Below are positions 22,072 through 29,810 of a stretch of DNA of 36,220 nucleotides, piece by piece. The DNA is taken from the IMG/VR virus record IMGVR_UViG_3300039151_000034, positions 1-36,220 of that record. One strand, given 5' to 3'. How positions within the stretch are numbered: position 1 is the first letter of the stretch; each line of letters begins with the position of its first letter. The position numbers and the translations under genes are program-made. Below the pieces are notes generated by a model that worked only from the letters and a program-made list of their open reading frames with translations, was not told the origin of the DNA and did no database searches. The DNA comes from a virus.

Positions 22072-22103
22072 TAAAGCAAATAAATTATGAAAAAAGTAAA
22101 GCA

Positions 22104-22238
22104 ATGGTAAAATGTACTTGCAAAACGGAAACAATTGATGAGCATTTTTGCCCTTACAAAGCTGATATTTATGATGATTATGAGGATTTGTGTAAATGCT
22201 GTGATGTATGTACTGAGGAATGCGCATGGGATGTTTAA
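22104..22238 (+). CDS. Small Cys-rich protein (44 aa), probable zinc binder
   Basis: Short ORF from ATG 22104 to TAA 22236-22238. It reads MVKCTCKTETIDEHFCPY, then 'KADIYDDYEDLCKCCDVCTEECAWDV'. Eight Cys (CTC, C, CKCC, C, C) and a His with the pattern 'C.C.....HFCPY...I..D...LC.CC..C...CA.D' indicate one or two zinc sites. Small Cys-rich proteins of this kind recur in phage early regions. An alternative ATG at 22087 gives only seven codons. Confidence 0.65.
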   Translation: MVKCTCKTETIDEHFCPYKADIYDDYEDLCKCCDVCTEECAWDV

Positions 22239-22315
22239 TTTATTTATGCGCAGTTCTTTATCTTGCCACTATTAAAAAACTACAAAACGACTTATCTAAT
22301 AAATCTAAAAATTAG
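22220..22315 (+). CDS. Possible 31-aa membrane peptide
   Basis: An ATG at 22220 (or 22226) overlapping the end of the Cys-rich gene gives MRMGCLIYLCAVLYLATIKK then 'LQNDLSNKSKN' to TAG 22315. One hydrophobic segment followed by a charged tail. Its overlap and size fit a tiny membrane protein, but such ORFs can arise by chance in this composition. Confidence 0.35.
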   Translation: MRMGCLIYLCAVLYLATIKKLQNDLSNKSKN

Positions 22316-22349
22316 TAAGTTTTTAGCCCTTAAAAAGACACTTAACTAA

Positions 22350-23663
22350 ATGAAATATAAAACTAAAACTGATAAAGATAGGTTTGATGAGTTCGACACC
22401 TCATTTGAAGCTCATCAGAAAACAGGAAAACTAAAAGAACAATTTACTTATTTAGCTTTAAAATATGACTTTCGGCATAACATTGTATTAAGCCGAAAAG
22501 AGTTTAGAGATAGTTACCATGACAATAAAAAGAAAACAATATCTAAAAGCGAATGGCAAATATTAACCGATTCAGACGTTAACACAATACGCCTAAAACT
22601 CATAAGCGAAGATTTGCCATTAGTCGAAAAAGATCTAAGAACCTATATTGACTCAAAAGACACTTGTTTAAGATATAATCCATTACAAAATTATTTTAAT
22701 GATTTAGATGATTGGGGCGGCGAAGTTGACCATATAAGCGATTTGGCGAAAACCTGTAAAACTGATAATGATGATTTATTTCAAGTGGTTTTAAAACGAT
22801 TTTTAGTGGCTTCTGTTGAATGTTTGCTTAATGAGGACGCAGTTAATGACATTTGCTTAATAATGCAAGGTGCTCAAGGTGTGGGAAAATCCAGATGGAT
22901 GAGAAAGTTATTACCAAACCAATTCATGCGAGAATATTATTACGAGGGACCGATTGATACGGGTAAAAACGATCATGTAGAATATTTAAGCAAATGTTGG
23001 TTTATCAATTTAGAAGAGTTGGAAGTCATGAATAAAAATAGCGTTAACTCGCTTAAAAGTTTCGTCACTAGACAAAGGATAAACTTTAGAAGATCTTACG
23101 GTCATTTTACGGAGGATTATTTAAGGCGGGCTAGCTTTATTGGATCTGTAAACGACACTACTTTTTTAACCGATATGACCGGTAATAGAAGGTGGTTAGT
23201 TTTTAGAGCTTTAGAAATTGACCACATGCATGATTTAAACTTAGATCTTATTTGGTCCCAGGCTTATTCGCTTTATTTAAGCGGGTATAGAAGTTGGTTT
23301 AATTTAGAGGATATTGCAAAGATCAACGATAGAAACGAACAATTTAGGGATCAAAGTTATGAAGAGGAATTGATTATACGATTCTTTAAGTTTCCAGAGA
23401 GTGAAAAAACTTACGGTGAATGGTTGTCAAGCTCGGATGTAATTGATTTTCTTAGCGCGCAAAACAAAAGCCAAGCGGCAAAGTACAACGCCAGAGGAAT
23501 TGGCCGCATACTAGGAAAAAACACAGATATGAAAAAAAGATCTGGAGGTGTAACGAAATACTATTTAAAAACCGTTGTCGATTCTAGTAATAATTCGGGC
23601 GGAGAAAGCGGGCAAAGTGATGTGTTTAAAAGCGTAGATAATAATGACGATTTACCTTTTTAA
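22350..23663 (+). CDS. VirE/VapE-type replication ATPase (superfamily 3-like helicase candidate)
   Basis: 437 aa. 'YNPLQNYFNDLDDWGG' (109-124) is the usual lead-in of the VirE family. P-loop QGAQGVGKS (173-181), Walker B-like WFINLEEL (217-224), sensor-like 'FIGSVNDTTFLTDMTGNRRWLVF' about 270-292. The family acts as the replicative helicase or primase partner in phages and satellites. The C-terminus is a disordered, Ser/Gly-rich linker ending DNNDDLPF, the same acidic-aromatic tail as the SSB-like protein at 28530. Followed by a broken methyltransferase; the primase is two genes further on. Confidence 0.85.
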   Translation: MKYKTKTDKDRFDEFDTSFEAHQKTGKLKEQFTYLALKYDFRHNIVLSRKEFRDSYHDNKKKTISKSEWQILTDSDVNTIRLKLISEDLPLVEKDLRTYIDSKDTCLRYNPLQNYFNDLDDWGGEVDHISDLAKTCKTDNDDLFQVVLKRFLVASVECLLNEDAVNDICLIMQGAQGVGKSRWMRKLLPNQFMREYYYEGPIDTGKNDHVEYLSKCWFINLEELEVMNKNSVNSLKSFVTRQRINFRRSYGHFTEDYLRRASFIGSVNDTTFLTDMTGNRRWLVFRALEIDHMHDLNLDLIWSQAYSLYLSGYRSWFNLEDIAKINDRNEQFRDQSYEEELIIRFFKFPESEKTYGEWLSSSDVIDFLSAQNKSQAAKYNARGIGRILGKNTDMKKRSGGVTKYYLKTVVDSSNNSGGESGQSDVFKSVDNNDDLPF

Positions 23664-23682
23664 TAACTAACAAAAAGAAAAA

Positions 23683-24462
23683 ATGATACTTAGAAGATTA
23701 GGAAATAAAAAGAAAATCGCAAAGGAAATACAAAAATATTTTCCACCTCATAAAATTTATATAGAGCCGTTTTTTGGTGCTGGTGGAATGTTCTTTAATA
23801 AACCTAAAGCAAAGTATAATATTGTGAATGATTTAGATAGTGATGTATTTAATCTATTTAATGTTGTTATGAACCAAAAAGAAGATTTAGAAGATTCTTT
23901 TTATAATATGCCAGTACATACTGATTTATTAAAATATTGGGGTGAAAATAAAGAAACAGACCCAATTAAAAAAGCATTGAGATTTTTATTTTTAAGCAAC
24001 TTTACATATTTAGGAAAACAAGATTGTTTAAGTATTACAGGCTACAATAATAGCAAGGAATTGTTATACAAAAACCTAAATGAAACTAATAGGCTTTTAT
24101 TTGATGTTTAATTTACGAACTGGCATTTTAAAGATTTTTTTAATAAATATTCTTTAGATGATAGAGGTAATGGTGGAAGAAAAGCAACGTTTATTTATTG
24201 CGACCCACCATATTTAAACACCGTTGATAAATATGAGATGGATGATTTTAATGAAGATGATAGTAACGATTTATTTAACTGTTTAGAAGAAAGCGAATGT
24301 AAATGGGCAATGAGTGAATTTGATCATCCTTTTATATTAGAACAAGCAAAACAAAGAAACTTAAATGTTATTATAATAGGCGAAAGACAAAACCTAAAAA
24401 ACAGAAGAACAGAAATATTAGTAACTAATTATGAAAATAATCAAAAATCTCTTTTTGAATAA
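23683..24462 (+). pseudogene. D12-class (Dam-like) DNA adenine methyltransferase interrupted by an in-frame TAA
   Basis: The first 142 codons carry motif I EPFFGAGG (28-35) and 'NDLDSD'. A TAA at 24109-24111 is followed in the same frame by 'FTNWHFKDFFNKYSLDDRGN' and, at codons 24202-24213, the catalytic DPPY (FIYCDPPY), then 'KWAMSEFDHP' to TAA 24462. Full length would be about 259 codons, normal for this class. The stop separates the SAM-binding part from the catalytic motif, so neither half should be active unless the stop is suppressed. 'LLFDV*FTNWHFKDFF' reads like the family's usual 'V.F.N.DF..F'. The simplest cause is one base change in an AAA, GAA or CAA codon. A restart at 24238 would lack DPPY. 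Confidence 0.85.
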
Positions 24463-24497
24463 AAGCAACACCAACAACAATTAAAAATGTTTTAACT

Positions 24498-24821
24498 ATG
24501 AAAAAAGTAATAATAGAAAGTCCATACGCTGGAAATATAGAGCGAAATATAAAATATGCAAGAGCGTGTTTAAAAGATAGTTTAACCCGTGGCGAAGCTC
24601 CACTGGCTAGCCATTTATTATACACTCAAGACGGAGTTTTAGATGACGGCATAAAAGCAGAAAGGATGCAAGGCATAAATGCTGGATTGGCTTGGGTAGA
24701 ATTTGCAGATATACACGTCTTTTATATTGATTATGGAATGAGTAAAGGCATGAAAGATGCTTTATTATACTCACTTACTAAAGGTCTAGAAGTCGAATAT
24801 AGAAAGTTAGTACAATTTTAA
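24498..24821 (+). CDS. DUF7768/DUF4406-like protein (nucleoside deoxyribosyltransferase fold)
   Basis: 107 aa. 'VIIESPYAGNIERNIKYARACLKDSLTRGEAPLASHLLYTQ' then 'DGIKAERMQGINAGLAWVEFADIHVFYIDYGMSKGMKDAL' is the pattern of a family related to nucleoside 2-deoxyribosyltransferases: 'SPYAG', Arg/Asn helix, 'AP..SHLLY', 'ER..GI..G..W'. Phages often carry these near replication genes, where they may act on nucleotides. Substrate and activity are not proven by sequence. Start ATG 24498. Confidence 0.75.
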   Translation: MKKVIIESPYAGNIERNIKYARACLKDSLTRGEAPLASHLLYTQDGVLDDGIKAERMQGINAGLAWVEFADIHVFYIDYGMSKGMKDALLYSLTKGLEVEYRKLVQF

Positions 24822-24824
24822 AGC

Positions 24825-25673
24825 ATGTATAAAATTTCAATTTTTGAAAACGTAAGAAGCAACGTCCCTCATGATTATGATTTAGATGATTGGTTAAGGC
24901 ATACAATATGCCCAAAAGGTAGACTAAAAAGATCAATCGATAATTATAGAAATACTTTTTCTAAAAAGGATAAAAAAGCTTTGCCATGCATTACCGTTTC
25001 CGCCAGATTTACAAAATGGCGGGAGGAAAAGAATATAGTCGAAAAGATGCCGTTTATTTGCTTGGATATCGATAGAAAGACAAATCAGTGCGTTTCTATG
25101 TTATTAGTAAAAGAACTGTTTATGAATCATCCTTGCTGCTATTATACAGGCTATAGCACTTCTATAGATGGCGTTTATGCCATTATGAAGATAAGAGATC
25201 CAGAAAAGTTAGATAAATATTTTAAATACTTTGAATCATCATTGAAAAAGATAGGTATAAACATAGATCAAAGCTGTAAAGATTATGCCCGTTTAAGGTT
25301 TTTTAGTTTTGATTCAGAAGCGTATCACAACACAGAGGCCAAAGCATTTAATCTAAAAAAACCAGCAGCAAAGAAATCTTACAACAATTACACAATAACA
25401 AGCGAAAGCGAAAAGGTTGATAAATTGATTGATGAGCTAAATAAATTTTCTATCGATATTACCTCAAATTATGAGGACTGGATAAAAATAGCAGGAGCCT
25501 TAAATAGTGAATTTGGAGAAAATGGAAGAGGTTACTTTCATAATATAAGTAAATATCATAAAGATTATTCCGTAAAAGGAGCCGATAAAAAATATGATAG
25601 TTGTAAAAAAATGAATAAAACAAACCTTGGAAGTTTATTTAAAATCGCAAGTGACTACGGGGCGAGATATTAA
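24825..25673 (+). CDS. DNA primase, VirE_N plus PriCT_2 domains
   Basis: 282 aa. The first ~170 residues match the VirE_N (BT4734-like) family: 'ICPKGRLKRSIDNYRNTFSKKDKKALPCITVSARF', 'MPFICLDIDRK' (an Asp-Asp pair typical of primase-polymerase metal binding), 'YYTGYSTSIDGVYAIMKI', 'DQSCKDYARLRFFSFD'. Residues about 200-280 ('YEDWIKIAGALNSEFGENGRGYFHNISKYHKDYSVKGADKKYDSC') match the PriCT_2 domain found at the C-end of phage primases. It should make primers for the VirE-type ATPase. Usually the two domains and VirE sit in one gene or next to each other; here three genes separate or flank them. Confidence 0.85.
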   Translation: MYKISIFENVRSNVPHDYDLDDWLRHTICPKGRLKRSIDNYRNTFSKKDKKALPCITVSARFTKWREEKNIVEKMPFICLDIDRKTNQCVSMLLVKELFMNHPCCYYTGYSTSIDGVYAIMKIRDPEKLDKYFKYFESSLKKIGINIDQSCKDYARLRFFSFDSEAYHNTEAKAFNLKKPAAKKSYNNYTITSESEKVDKLIDELNKFSIDITSNYEDWIKIAGALNSEFGENGRGYFHNISKYHKDYSVKGADKKYDSCKKMNKTNLGSLFKIASDYGARY

Positions 25674-25723
25674 TAAGTAGCAAGCGCGCCAATAAAAATA
25701 ATAAACGCTAAAAAAAGAAAATT

Positions 25724-25981
25724 ATGGAGCATAAAATTGAATTAAAATTAAAGGTTGCAACCTTTAAAGACTTTATTGAATTTAGCCACTTTAAAGCTGA
25801 TAAAAAAAGTAGAGTATTTAAAATGAAAGTTGGACATCCGTTTTGGTGTATTAATTCTAAGGGGATTATTGAAGAGAAAAACTATTGTATAAAGGAGGAT
25901 ATGGATAAGGATGAGTTTAAAATACTATTGATGCATGAGCAAATTTTGGTTTGCGATATTGAGGATAATTTTCCTAAGTGA
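25724..25981 (+). CDS. Unknown early protein (85 aa)
   Basis: MEHKIELKLKVATFKDFIEF, then 'SHFKADKKSRVFKMKVGHPFWCINSKGIIEEKNYCIKEDMDKDEFKILLMHEQILVCDIEDNFPK'. Mixed alpha/beta with two Cys. No recognised motif. Last gene before promoter copy 5. Confidence 0.55.
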   Translation: MEHKIELKLKVATFKDFIEFSHFKADKKSRVFKMKVGHPFWCINSKGIIEEKNYCIKEDMDKDEFKILLMHEQILVCDIEDNFPK

Positions 25982-26012
25982 TACAGTCCATTTAAGCGAA
26001 GATATTATTTTA

Positions 26013-26063
26013 CTAAAACTTTGTTAATAACTATTTAACAAGCATGTATATGTATTATATTTG
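26013..26063 (+). promoter_or_regulatory. Early-class promoter module, copy 5
   Basis: CTAAAACTTTGTTAA (26013-26027) and TATATTTG (26056-26063) with the invariant 32-nt spacing. Leader about 12-15 nt to the ATG at 26081. Confidence 0.8.
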
Positions 26064-26080
26064 TTAAAAAATAATTAGTT

Positions 26081-26251
26081 ATGAAAACATTTGAGCTTAC
26101 AATATTTAAAGGTCATGATACAAAGCAAGTCAAAACAGTTTTAGTTTCCAGTCAATTAGAATTAAATAATGAACGAAATGCTTTTTGGATGGAATCAGCT
26201 TACAAGAAAGGTGTTTCCAAAAACTGGATGGGAACAAAAAGGATAAAATAA
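26081..26251 (+). CDS. Small unknown protein (56 aa), first gene of the recombination operon
   Basis: MKTFELTIFKGHDTKQVKTV, then 'LVSSQLELNNERNAFWMESAYKKGVSKNWMGTKRIK'. Compact basic protein, no motif. It is followed after 11 bp by a GGGGC/GCCCC hairpin and then the annealing protein gene. Confidence 0.6.
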   Translation: MKTFELTIFKGHDTKQVKTVLVSSQLELNNERNAFWMESAYKKGVSKNWMGTKRIK

Positions 26252-26262
26252 ATAAACCAAAC

Positions 26263-26283
26263 GGGGCTTAACCGCCCCTTTTA
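26263..26283 (+). terminator. GGGGC/GCCCC hairpin after the first gene of an early operon (copy 1)
   Basis: GGGGC (26263-26267) and GCCCC (26274-26278) enclose TTAACC and are followed by TTTT. The core ACGGGGCTTAACCGCCC is shared with 30101-30120. It could be a partial terminator (attenuator) between the first small gene and downstream recombination genes. Confidence 0.65.
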
Positions 26284-26299
26284 ATAAAACCAAATAAAA

Positions 26300-26839
26300 A
26301 TGTCAGAAGAAACAACCGTTGAATACAGATTCGCTAACCATAAAGAATGGAAAGAGGCTATGCAAGAAGCCCCAAATCCTAAATGGATAAAGATTAGAGA
26401 TCTTTATGGTGGTAAAAGTAGTAGTTATATTCCAGTCGGCATTCAAGAAGCTTTAGCCGATTTATTTTTCAGAGAATTTGATATTGTAGATACACAAATC
26501 GAAGTTAATGGAGATCAGATTTTAGCCCAAGTAAAAATTAATCTTTTGCCAGATTACCCACATGCAGAGCATAGGACGATTTCAGGAGTAGCGGCAAGAG
26601 TTATGACAAAAGCGGGTAACTCTTTAGAGTACGGGGCCAGATCAGCGAAGAACGCCGCTAAAAGCGAAGCATTAACCGACTTTTCAAACATTTTTGGAAG
26701 GAACTTAAATAGAGACTTTGCAAATGATTTTAGCTATACTAAGGCTAAGAAAAAAGAACAGCCAAAGCAAACAAAAGAAGATCTAGCGCCAAAAAAACCA
26801 GAATTTCCAAAAGATAGAGTACAAAAAACCGATATTTAA
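26300..26839 (+). CDS. Single-strand annealing protein candidate (Rad52-like)
   Basis: 179 aa. The central segment has beta strands ('QIEVNGDQILAQVKINLLPDY') and then 'RTISGVAARVMTKAGNSLEYGARSAKNAAKSEALTDFSNIFGRNLNRD', a helix rich in Ala/Lys followed by 'IFGR.L.R', which resembles Rad52-type annealing proteins (A..A...A.K.A....G..LG...). The C-terminal ~35 residues are Lys/Pro-rich and disordered. The next gene is a YqaJ exonuclease, the usual partner in phage two-gene recombination systems. No direct ssDNA motif can be proven; position is the main support. Start ATG 26300. Confidence 0.65.
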   Translation: MSEETTVEYRFANHKEWKEAMQEAPNPKWIKIRDLYGGKSSSYIPVGIQEALADLFFREFDIVDTQIEVNGDQILAQVKINLLPDYPHAEHRTISGVAARVMTKAGNSLEYGARSAKNAAKSEALTDFSNIFGRNLNRDFANDFSYTKAKKKEQPKQTKEDLAPKKPEFPKDRVQKTDI

Positions 26840-26842
26840 CGA

Positions 26843-27670
26843 ATGGAATCAGATACAGAAAATGCTCTTTCATTTAAGAAAGTTAAACAAAGCAGCATAA
26901 GTTTTAATCTACCAGATCCAGAACCGCAAAAAGAATCTTTGCAAAGAACCGATGATTGGCATAATAAAAGGCTCGGGAACTGGACAGGGAGCAAGATTAA
27001 AAATATAATGGCTTGCAGTCCAAAAGGTGCAAAAATGTTATGGGCCGATGATGCTAAAGTTTACGAATTTTCTAAAGGCGCAATTAAATACGTTTATTCG
27101 CGCGCTATGGAACGCAAAACAAAAAGATACATAGAAACACCATCAAGTAAAGCGATGGAATACGGTACAAAAATAGAGCCGTTTATTTGCAAAATTGGAG
27201 AGGGTTTAATTAATCAAAAAATTAAAGAAGTTGATTTTATCACTCATCCAGAAATTGAAACATTGGGAGCCTCAAGCGATGGCATTACAGAAGATGGAAA
27301 ATTTGTAATTGAGATAAAAGCCTGCAACAATTGGGAAACTCATTACGATAGAATGTTTGACTTATTGGATGAAAAAAGTATCGATTTCTGGCAAGTGCAA
27401 ACTGAAATGTTAGTTTGGGGAGTTAAAAAATGTTATTATTTAATAGCCGAACCGCCTCACTCAATATGGCCCTATATAAAAGAAGAAAAAGTATTTGAAG
27501 ATTTTAAAAAAGAATGTAAAGTTGATTTTCAAATTGTAGACGCTTCACCATTTCACCAAACCGCATTATTAAAAAGAATAAAAATTGTCGAATCTACCTG
27601 CACTAAATGGATACAGGACGGAGGAGATCTAAATAAAATATTTCATGAACAAATTGAACAGAACAAATAA
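26843..27670 (+). CDS. YqaJ-type (lambda exonuclease family) viral recombinase
   Basis: 275 aa. 'RTDDWHNKRLGNWTGSKI' (35-52), 'YGTKIEP' with Glu112, 'LGASSDGI' with Asp146, 'VIEIKA' with Glu157 and Lys159, and QVQ (184-186) form the nuclease core (E, D, ExK, QxQ). It digests one strand of double-stranded DNA to make the single strands used by the annealing protein. The gene starts 4 bp after the annealing gene stop. The end overlaps the next gene by 26 bp. Confidence 0.9.
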   Translation: MESDTENALSFKKVKQSSISFNLPDPEPQKESLQRTDDWHNKRLGNWTGSKIKNIMACSPKGAKMLWADDAKVYEFSKGAIKYVYSRAMERKTKRYIETPSSKAMEYGTKIEPFICKIGEGLINQKIKEVDFITHPEIETLGASSDGITEDGKFVIEIKACNNWETHYDRMFDLLDEKSIDFWQVQTEMLVWGVKKCYYLIAEPPHSIWPYIKEEKVFEDFKKECKVDFQIVDASPFHQTALLKRIKIVESTCTKWIQDGGDLNKIFHEQIEQNK

Positions 27671-28037
27671 AAGCGAACTCATTGAATTGGCTAAAACCTC
27701 AACCGCCAGCGCGATAGCTTTTAAGAATAACATAAGATCAGAAGTGGTTTACTATATTTTCAAAAAGCATAACATACAGCATTTATTAAAGTATAGTCCT
27801 AGATTTATAAGTGCTTTTCATCGAAAGGGCGGCCTTTCAAACGATCAGATTTGCGTTGAGTTGGGTATTACTTACGATCATTTGTATAGTGTAGCTACCT
27901 CAAAAAAGGTTACAAAATGCCGCTTTGAAAAGGCTAATGAACTCTGTATCGCGCTAAATTATAAAGGTAGTATTGACTACATGGAAAAAAACGGAGCTAA
28001 TGAGTTTAGGAGAAACATAACCTCTCAATTAAGATGA
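27645..28037 (+). CDS. Unknown basic protein with an HTH-like segment (130 aa)
   Basis: Basic. 'LIELAKTSTASAIAFKNNIRSEVVYYIFKKH' and 'LSNDQICVELGITYDHLYSVATSKKVTKCRFEKANELCIALNYKG' look like two helical segments with a possible helix-turn-helix ('QICVELGITYDHLYSVA'). It might bind DNA or regulate the operon. It overlaps the exonuclease gene by 26 bp and the next gene by 4 bp. Not a known family to me. Confidence 0.55.
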   Translation: MNKLNRTNKSELIELAKTSTASAIAFKNNIRSEVVYYIFKKHNIQHLLKYSPRFISAFHRKGGLSNDQICVELGITYDHLYSVATSKKVTKCRFEKANELCIALNYKGSIDYMEKNGANEFRRNITSQLR

Positions 28038-28432
28038 AGCAAAAGAAACAAGTGGATCAGCATAAAATAGGGATATTATTATCCCTATTGCTTGACTACA
28101 CCGACGATCACAAAGAAGTAAGTAAAATATGTGAAGAGGTGGTAAATGATCTATATGGTGAGATCCCAGAGCTATCCAGATCTACATATTTTCAAAAAGT
28201 ATCTTCACTAATTGAAAGTAGAGTATCAAATGATTTATTAATGCTGGGTTTATTGGCGATTAGATCACTAGTCGAGGTAGAAGCCAACGGAAAAACAGCT
28301 CTAAAACTGATTAAAGAATTAGAAATCATGTGTAATTCTTTAGATCAAGTTTATGAAATGAATCATTTTAATGATTGTTGGAATAAGCTGAATACTGTAA
28401 TGAGAAAAAACTATAAACAGATACATCGTTAA
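28034..28432 (+). CDS. Unknown helical protein (132 aa)
   Basis: Almost all helical: 'GILLSLLLDYTDDHKEVSKICEEVVNDLYGE', 'RSTYFQKVSSLIESRVSNDLLMLGLLAIRSLVEVEANGKTALKLIKELEIMCNSL'. Acidic, soluble. It starts inside the previous gene (ATGA overlap) and ends 2 bp before promoter copy 6. No motif that names a function. Confidence 0.55.
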   Translation: MKQKKQVDQHKIGILLSLLLDYTDDHKEVSKICEEVVNDLYGEIPELSRSTYFQKVSSLIESRVSNDLLMLGLLAIRSLVEVEANGKTALKLIKELEIMCNSLDQVYEMNHFNDCWNKLNTVMRKNYKQIHR

Positions 28433-28434
28433 AA

Positions 28435-28485
28435 CTAAAACTTTGTTAAATAATAAACGTAAATAGTATATTAATATTATATTTG
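28435..28485 (+). promoter_or_regulatory. Early-class promoter module, copy 6
   Basis: CTAAAACTTTGTTAA (28435-28449) and TATATTTG (28478-28485), same 32-nt spacer. A small hairpin GAGC...GCTC (28501-28514) lies in the leader before the SSB-like gene. Confidence 0.8.
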
Positions 28486-28529
28486 TTAAAAATAACAACC
28501 GAGCAAATCAGCTCAAAAACAACAATCAA

Positions 28530-28970
28530 ATGTCACAAAGAACACTAAATGGAAGTATTGCATTAGATCGATTAATATCGGTAATGATGAAGAAAAAAAA
28601 CAAAGCTGGACAAGTTATAGAAGGAATATTTATTCCTTTAGAACTTAACAAATTGGAAAAAGTTTCGTACGAAACCCAAGCCGGAACGGTTAATGAAATC
28701 CAGTTGCCAATTAGAGCAATTATAAAGGACTCAACCGACGCAAAGGGTCAAGATGGTTTCATAACTAAAGCCATTGGATCAGCAACCTATAAAGCAGCAA
28801 GCGAAGCAGAAAAAAAGCTGTTTGGAGACTATAATAACGAGGAAACCAAGAAATTAACGCCCATACTTGGTAATTTAAAAGACTTTTCTGGAGGTGGTGT
28901 AAAGGCTAACAATACTCAAATCGCATCCGCCGAGGTTGTAGATGCTGATGATGATGATTTACCTTTTTAA
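28530..28970 (+). CDS. SSB-like single-strand DNA-binding protein
   Basis: 146 aa. The body begins 'MSQRTLNGSIALDRLISVMM' and has beta segments 'IEGIFIPLELNKLEKVSYE' and 'EIQLPIRAIIKDSTDAKGQDGFITKAIGS'. It ends with a disordered tail and DADDDDLPF, the acidic-plus-aromatic tip that SSB proteins use to recruit partners. The fold is not obviously an OB fold from sequence, so ssDNA binding is an inference from the tail and the neighbourhood (nuclease, recombination). The stop is followed by the nuclease start after one base. Own promoter and leader hairpin. Confidence 0.7.
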   Translation: MSQRTLNGSIALDRLISVMMKKKNKAGQVIEGIFIPLELNKLEKVSYETQAGTVNEIQLPIRAIIKDSTDAKGQDGFITKAIGSATYKAASEAEKKLFGDYNNEETKKLTPILGNLKDFSGGGVKANNTQIASAEVVDADDDDLPF

Positions 28971-28971
28971 T

Positions 28972-29436
28972 ATGGAAAAAAGCAGCAACAGAGAAGAAAG
29001 AGTTTTAAAAAAGCAATCAGAGGATCAATTACAATCTTCGATAGTTAGAAAGTTTTCAGAGATCTATCCGGAAAGAAGAGGCCAGCTTTTTCATGTGGCA
29101 AACGAAAGGAATCACGCCTTACAAGCTATGCAAGCGAGAAGTAAAGGAATATTTCCAGGGGTTGCTGATCTTATTTATATAGAATTGGGAGCCATGTATC
29201 GAATAAGAATTTTAGCAATTGAATTAAAAACGCCAGAAAGCAGTCACAAAGTTGAAACAGTTGAGCAACAGGTCGAATGGGGAGAGATCTTAGAGAAAAA
29301 CGGCGGGAATTGGCGTCTATGCGACAATATAGACGATGCTATGTATTGCATCAACGGTTTTTACGAGGGATTAACCACCGAAGATGTGAGAGAAAAATTA
29401 GCCAATAATGGCAATAAAAAAACTATTAAATTTTAG
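28972..29436 (+). CDS. VRR-NUC domain nuclease
   Basis: 154 aa from ATG 28972; an upstream ATG at 28942 would overlap the SSB end and add a Met/Ile-rich peptide that looks like shadow sequence. 'GQLFHVANERNHALQAMQARSKGIFPGVADLIYIELG' (37-73) with Asp66, 'LAIELKTPES' with Glu84 and Lys86, and Gln99 make the VRR-NUC active site (D...ExK...Q). Phage VRR-NUC enzymes act in replication and recombination on branched DNA. Starts right after the SSB stop. Confidence 0.88.
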   Translation: MEKSSNREERVLKKQSEDQLQSSIVRKFSEIYPERRGQLFHVANERNHALQAMQARSKGIFPGVADLIYIELGAMYRIRILAIELKTPESSHKVETVEQQVEWGEILEKNGGNWRLCDNIDDAMYCINGFYEGLTTEDVREKLANNGNKKTIKF

Positions 29437-29471
29437 AAACAACGGTATGAATCGTTAAAAATAAAGAAACC

Positions 29472-29810
29472 ATGAGTTTAAAAGAAAAAATACAAGATAT
29501 TTTAGAGGTTAATGAAAATGATTCTGTTATTATTGATCTGATAAAAAACGAGATTAAGCATTTTAAAAGAAATGAAAAAAGATTAATCTATGATTTGCAA
29601 AAAAGATATACGCATGTAATCCAAAATCGCAATGAATTAGCTCAAGCAATATCTATTAAAGGATCAACGGAGTCTCTGATCTATACAAAAATATATGGCT
29701 ATGAAAAAGGCGGCTTTGATCCTAGAAATGAGAATACAGAACTAACTAAAAAGATCTGTTTAGCTTTAAAATGCAATAGAGAAGATATAGTTAAAAAGTT
29801 TAATTCTTAA
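29472..29810 (+). CDS. Unknown protein with possible regulatory HTH (112 aa)
   Basis: Helical, with 'QAISIKGSTESLIYTKIYGYEKGGFDPRNENTELTKKICLALKCNREDIVKKF'. The end has the look of a lambda-repressor-like domain's last helices ('L.K.IC.AL.C..EDI'), and the first part 'LKEKIQDILEVNENDSVIIDLIKNEIKHFKRNEKRLIYDLQKRY' is a coiled-coil. It may be a DNA-binding regulator, not proven. Its stop codon is part of promoter copy 7 (29807-29857). Confidence 0.5.
   Translation: MSLKEKIQDILEVNENDSVIIDLIKNEIKHFKRNEKRLIYDLQKRYTHVIQNRNELAQAISIKGSTESLIYTKIYGYEKGGFDPRNENTELTKKICLALKCNREDIVKKFNS

Noticed and set aside
19842-24462. Alternative genetic code in which TAA is read as an amino acid
   Set aside because: Most genes here end in TAA with immediate coupling to the next start (for example TAATG at 30415-30419 and 30729-30733), so TAA is a true stop; only isolated genes are interrupted.
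28942-28971. Upstream ATG for the VRR-NUC gene
   Set aside because: It lies in the SSB tail codons and would add a Met/Ile-rich peptide; the ATG at 28972 directly after the SSB stop is better.
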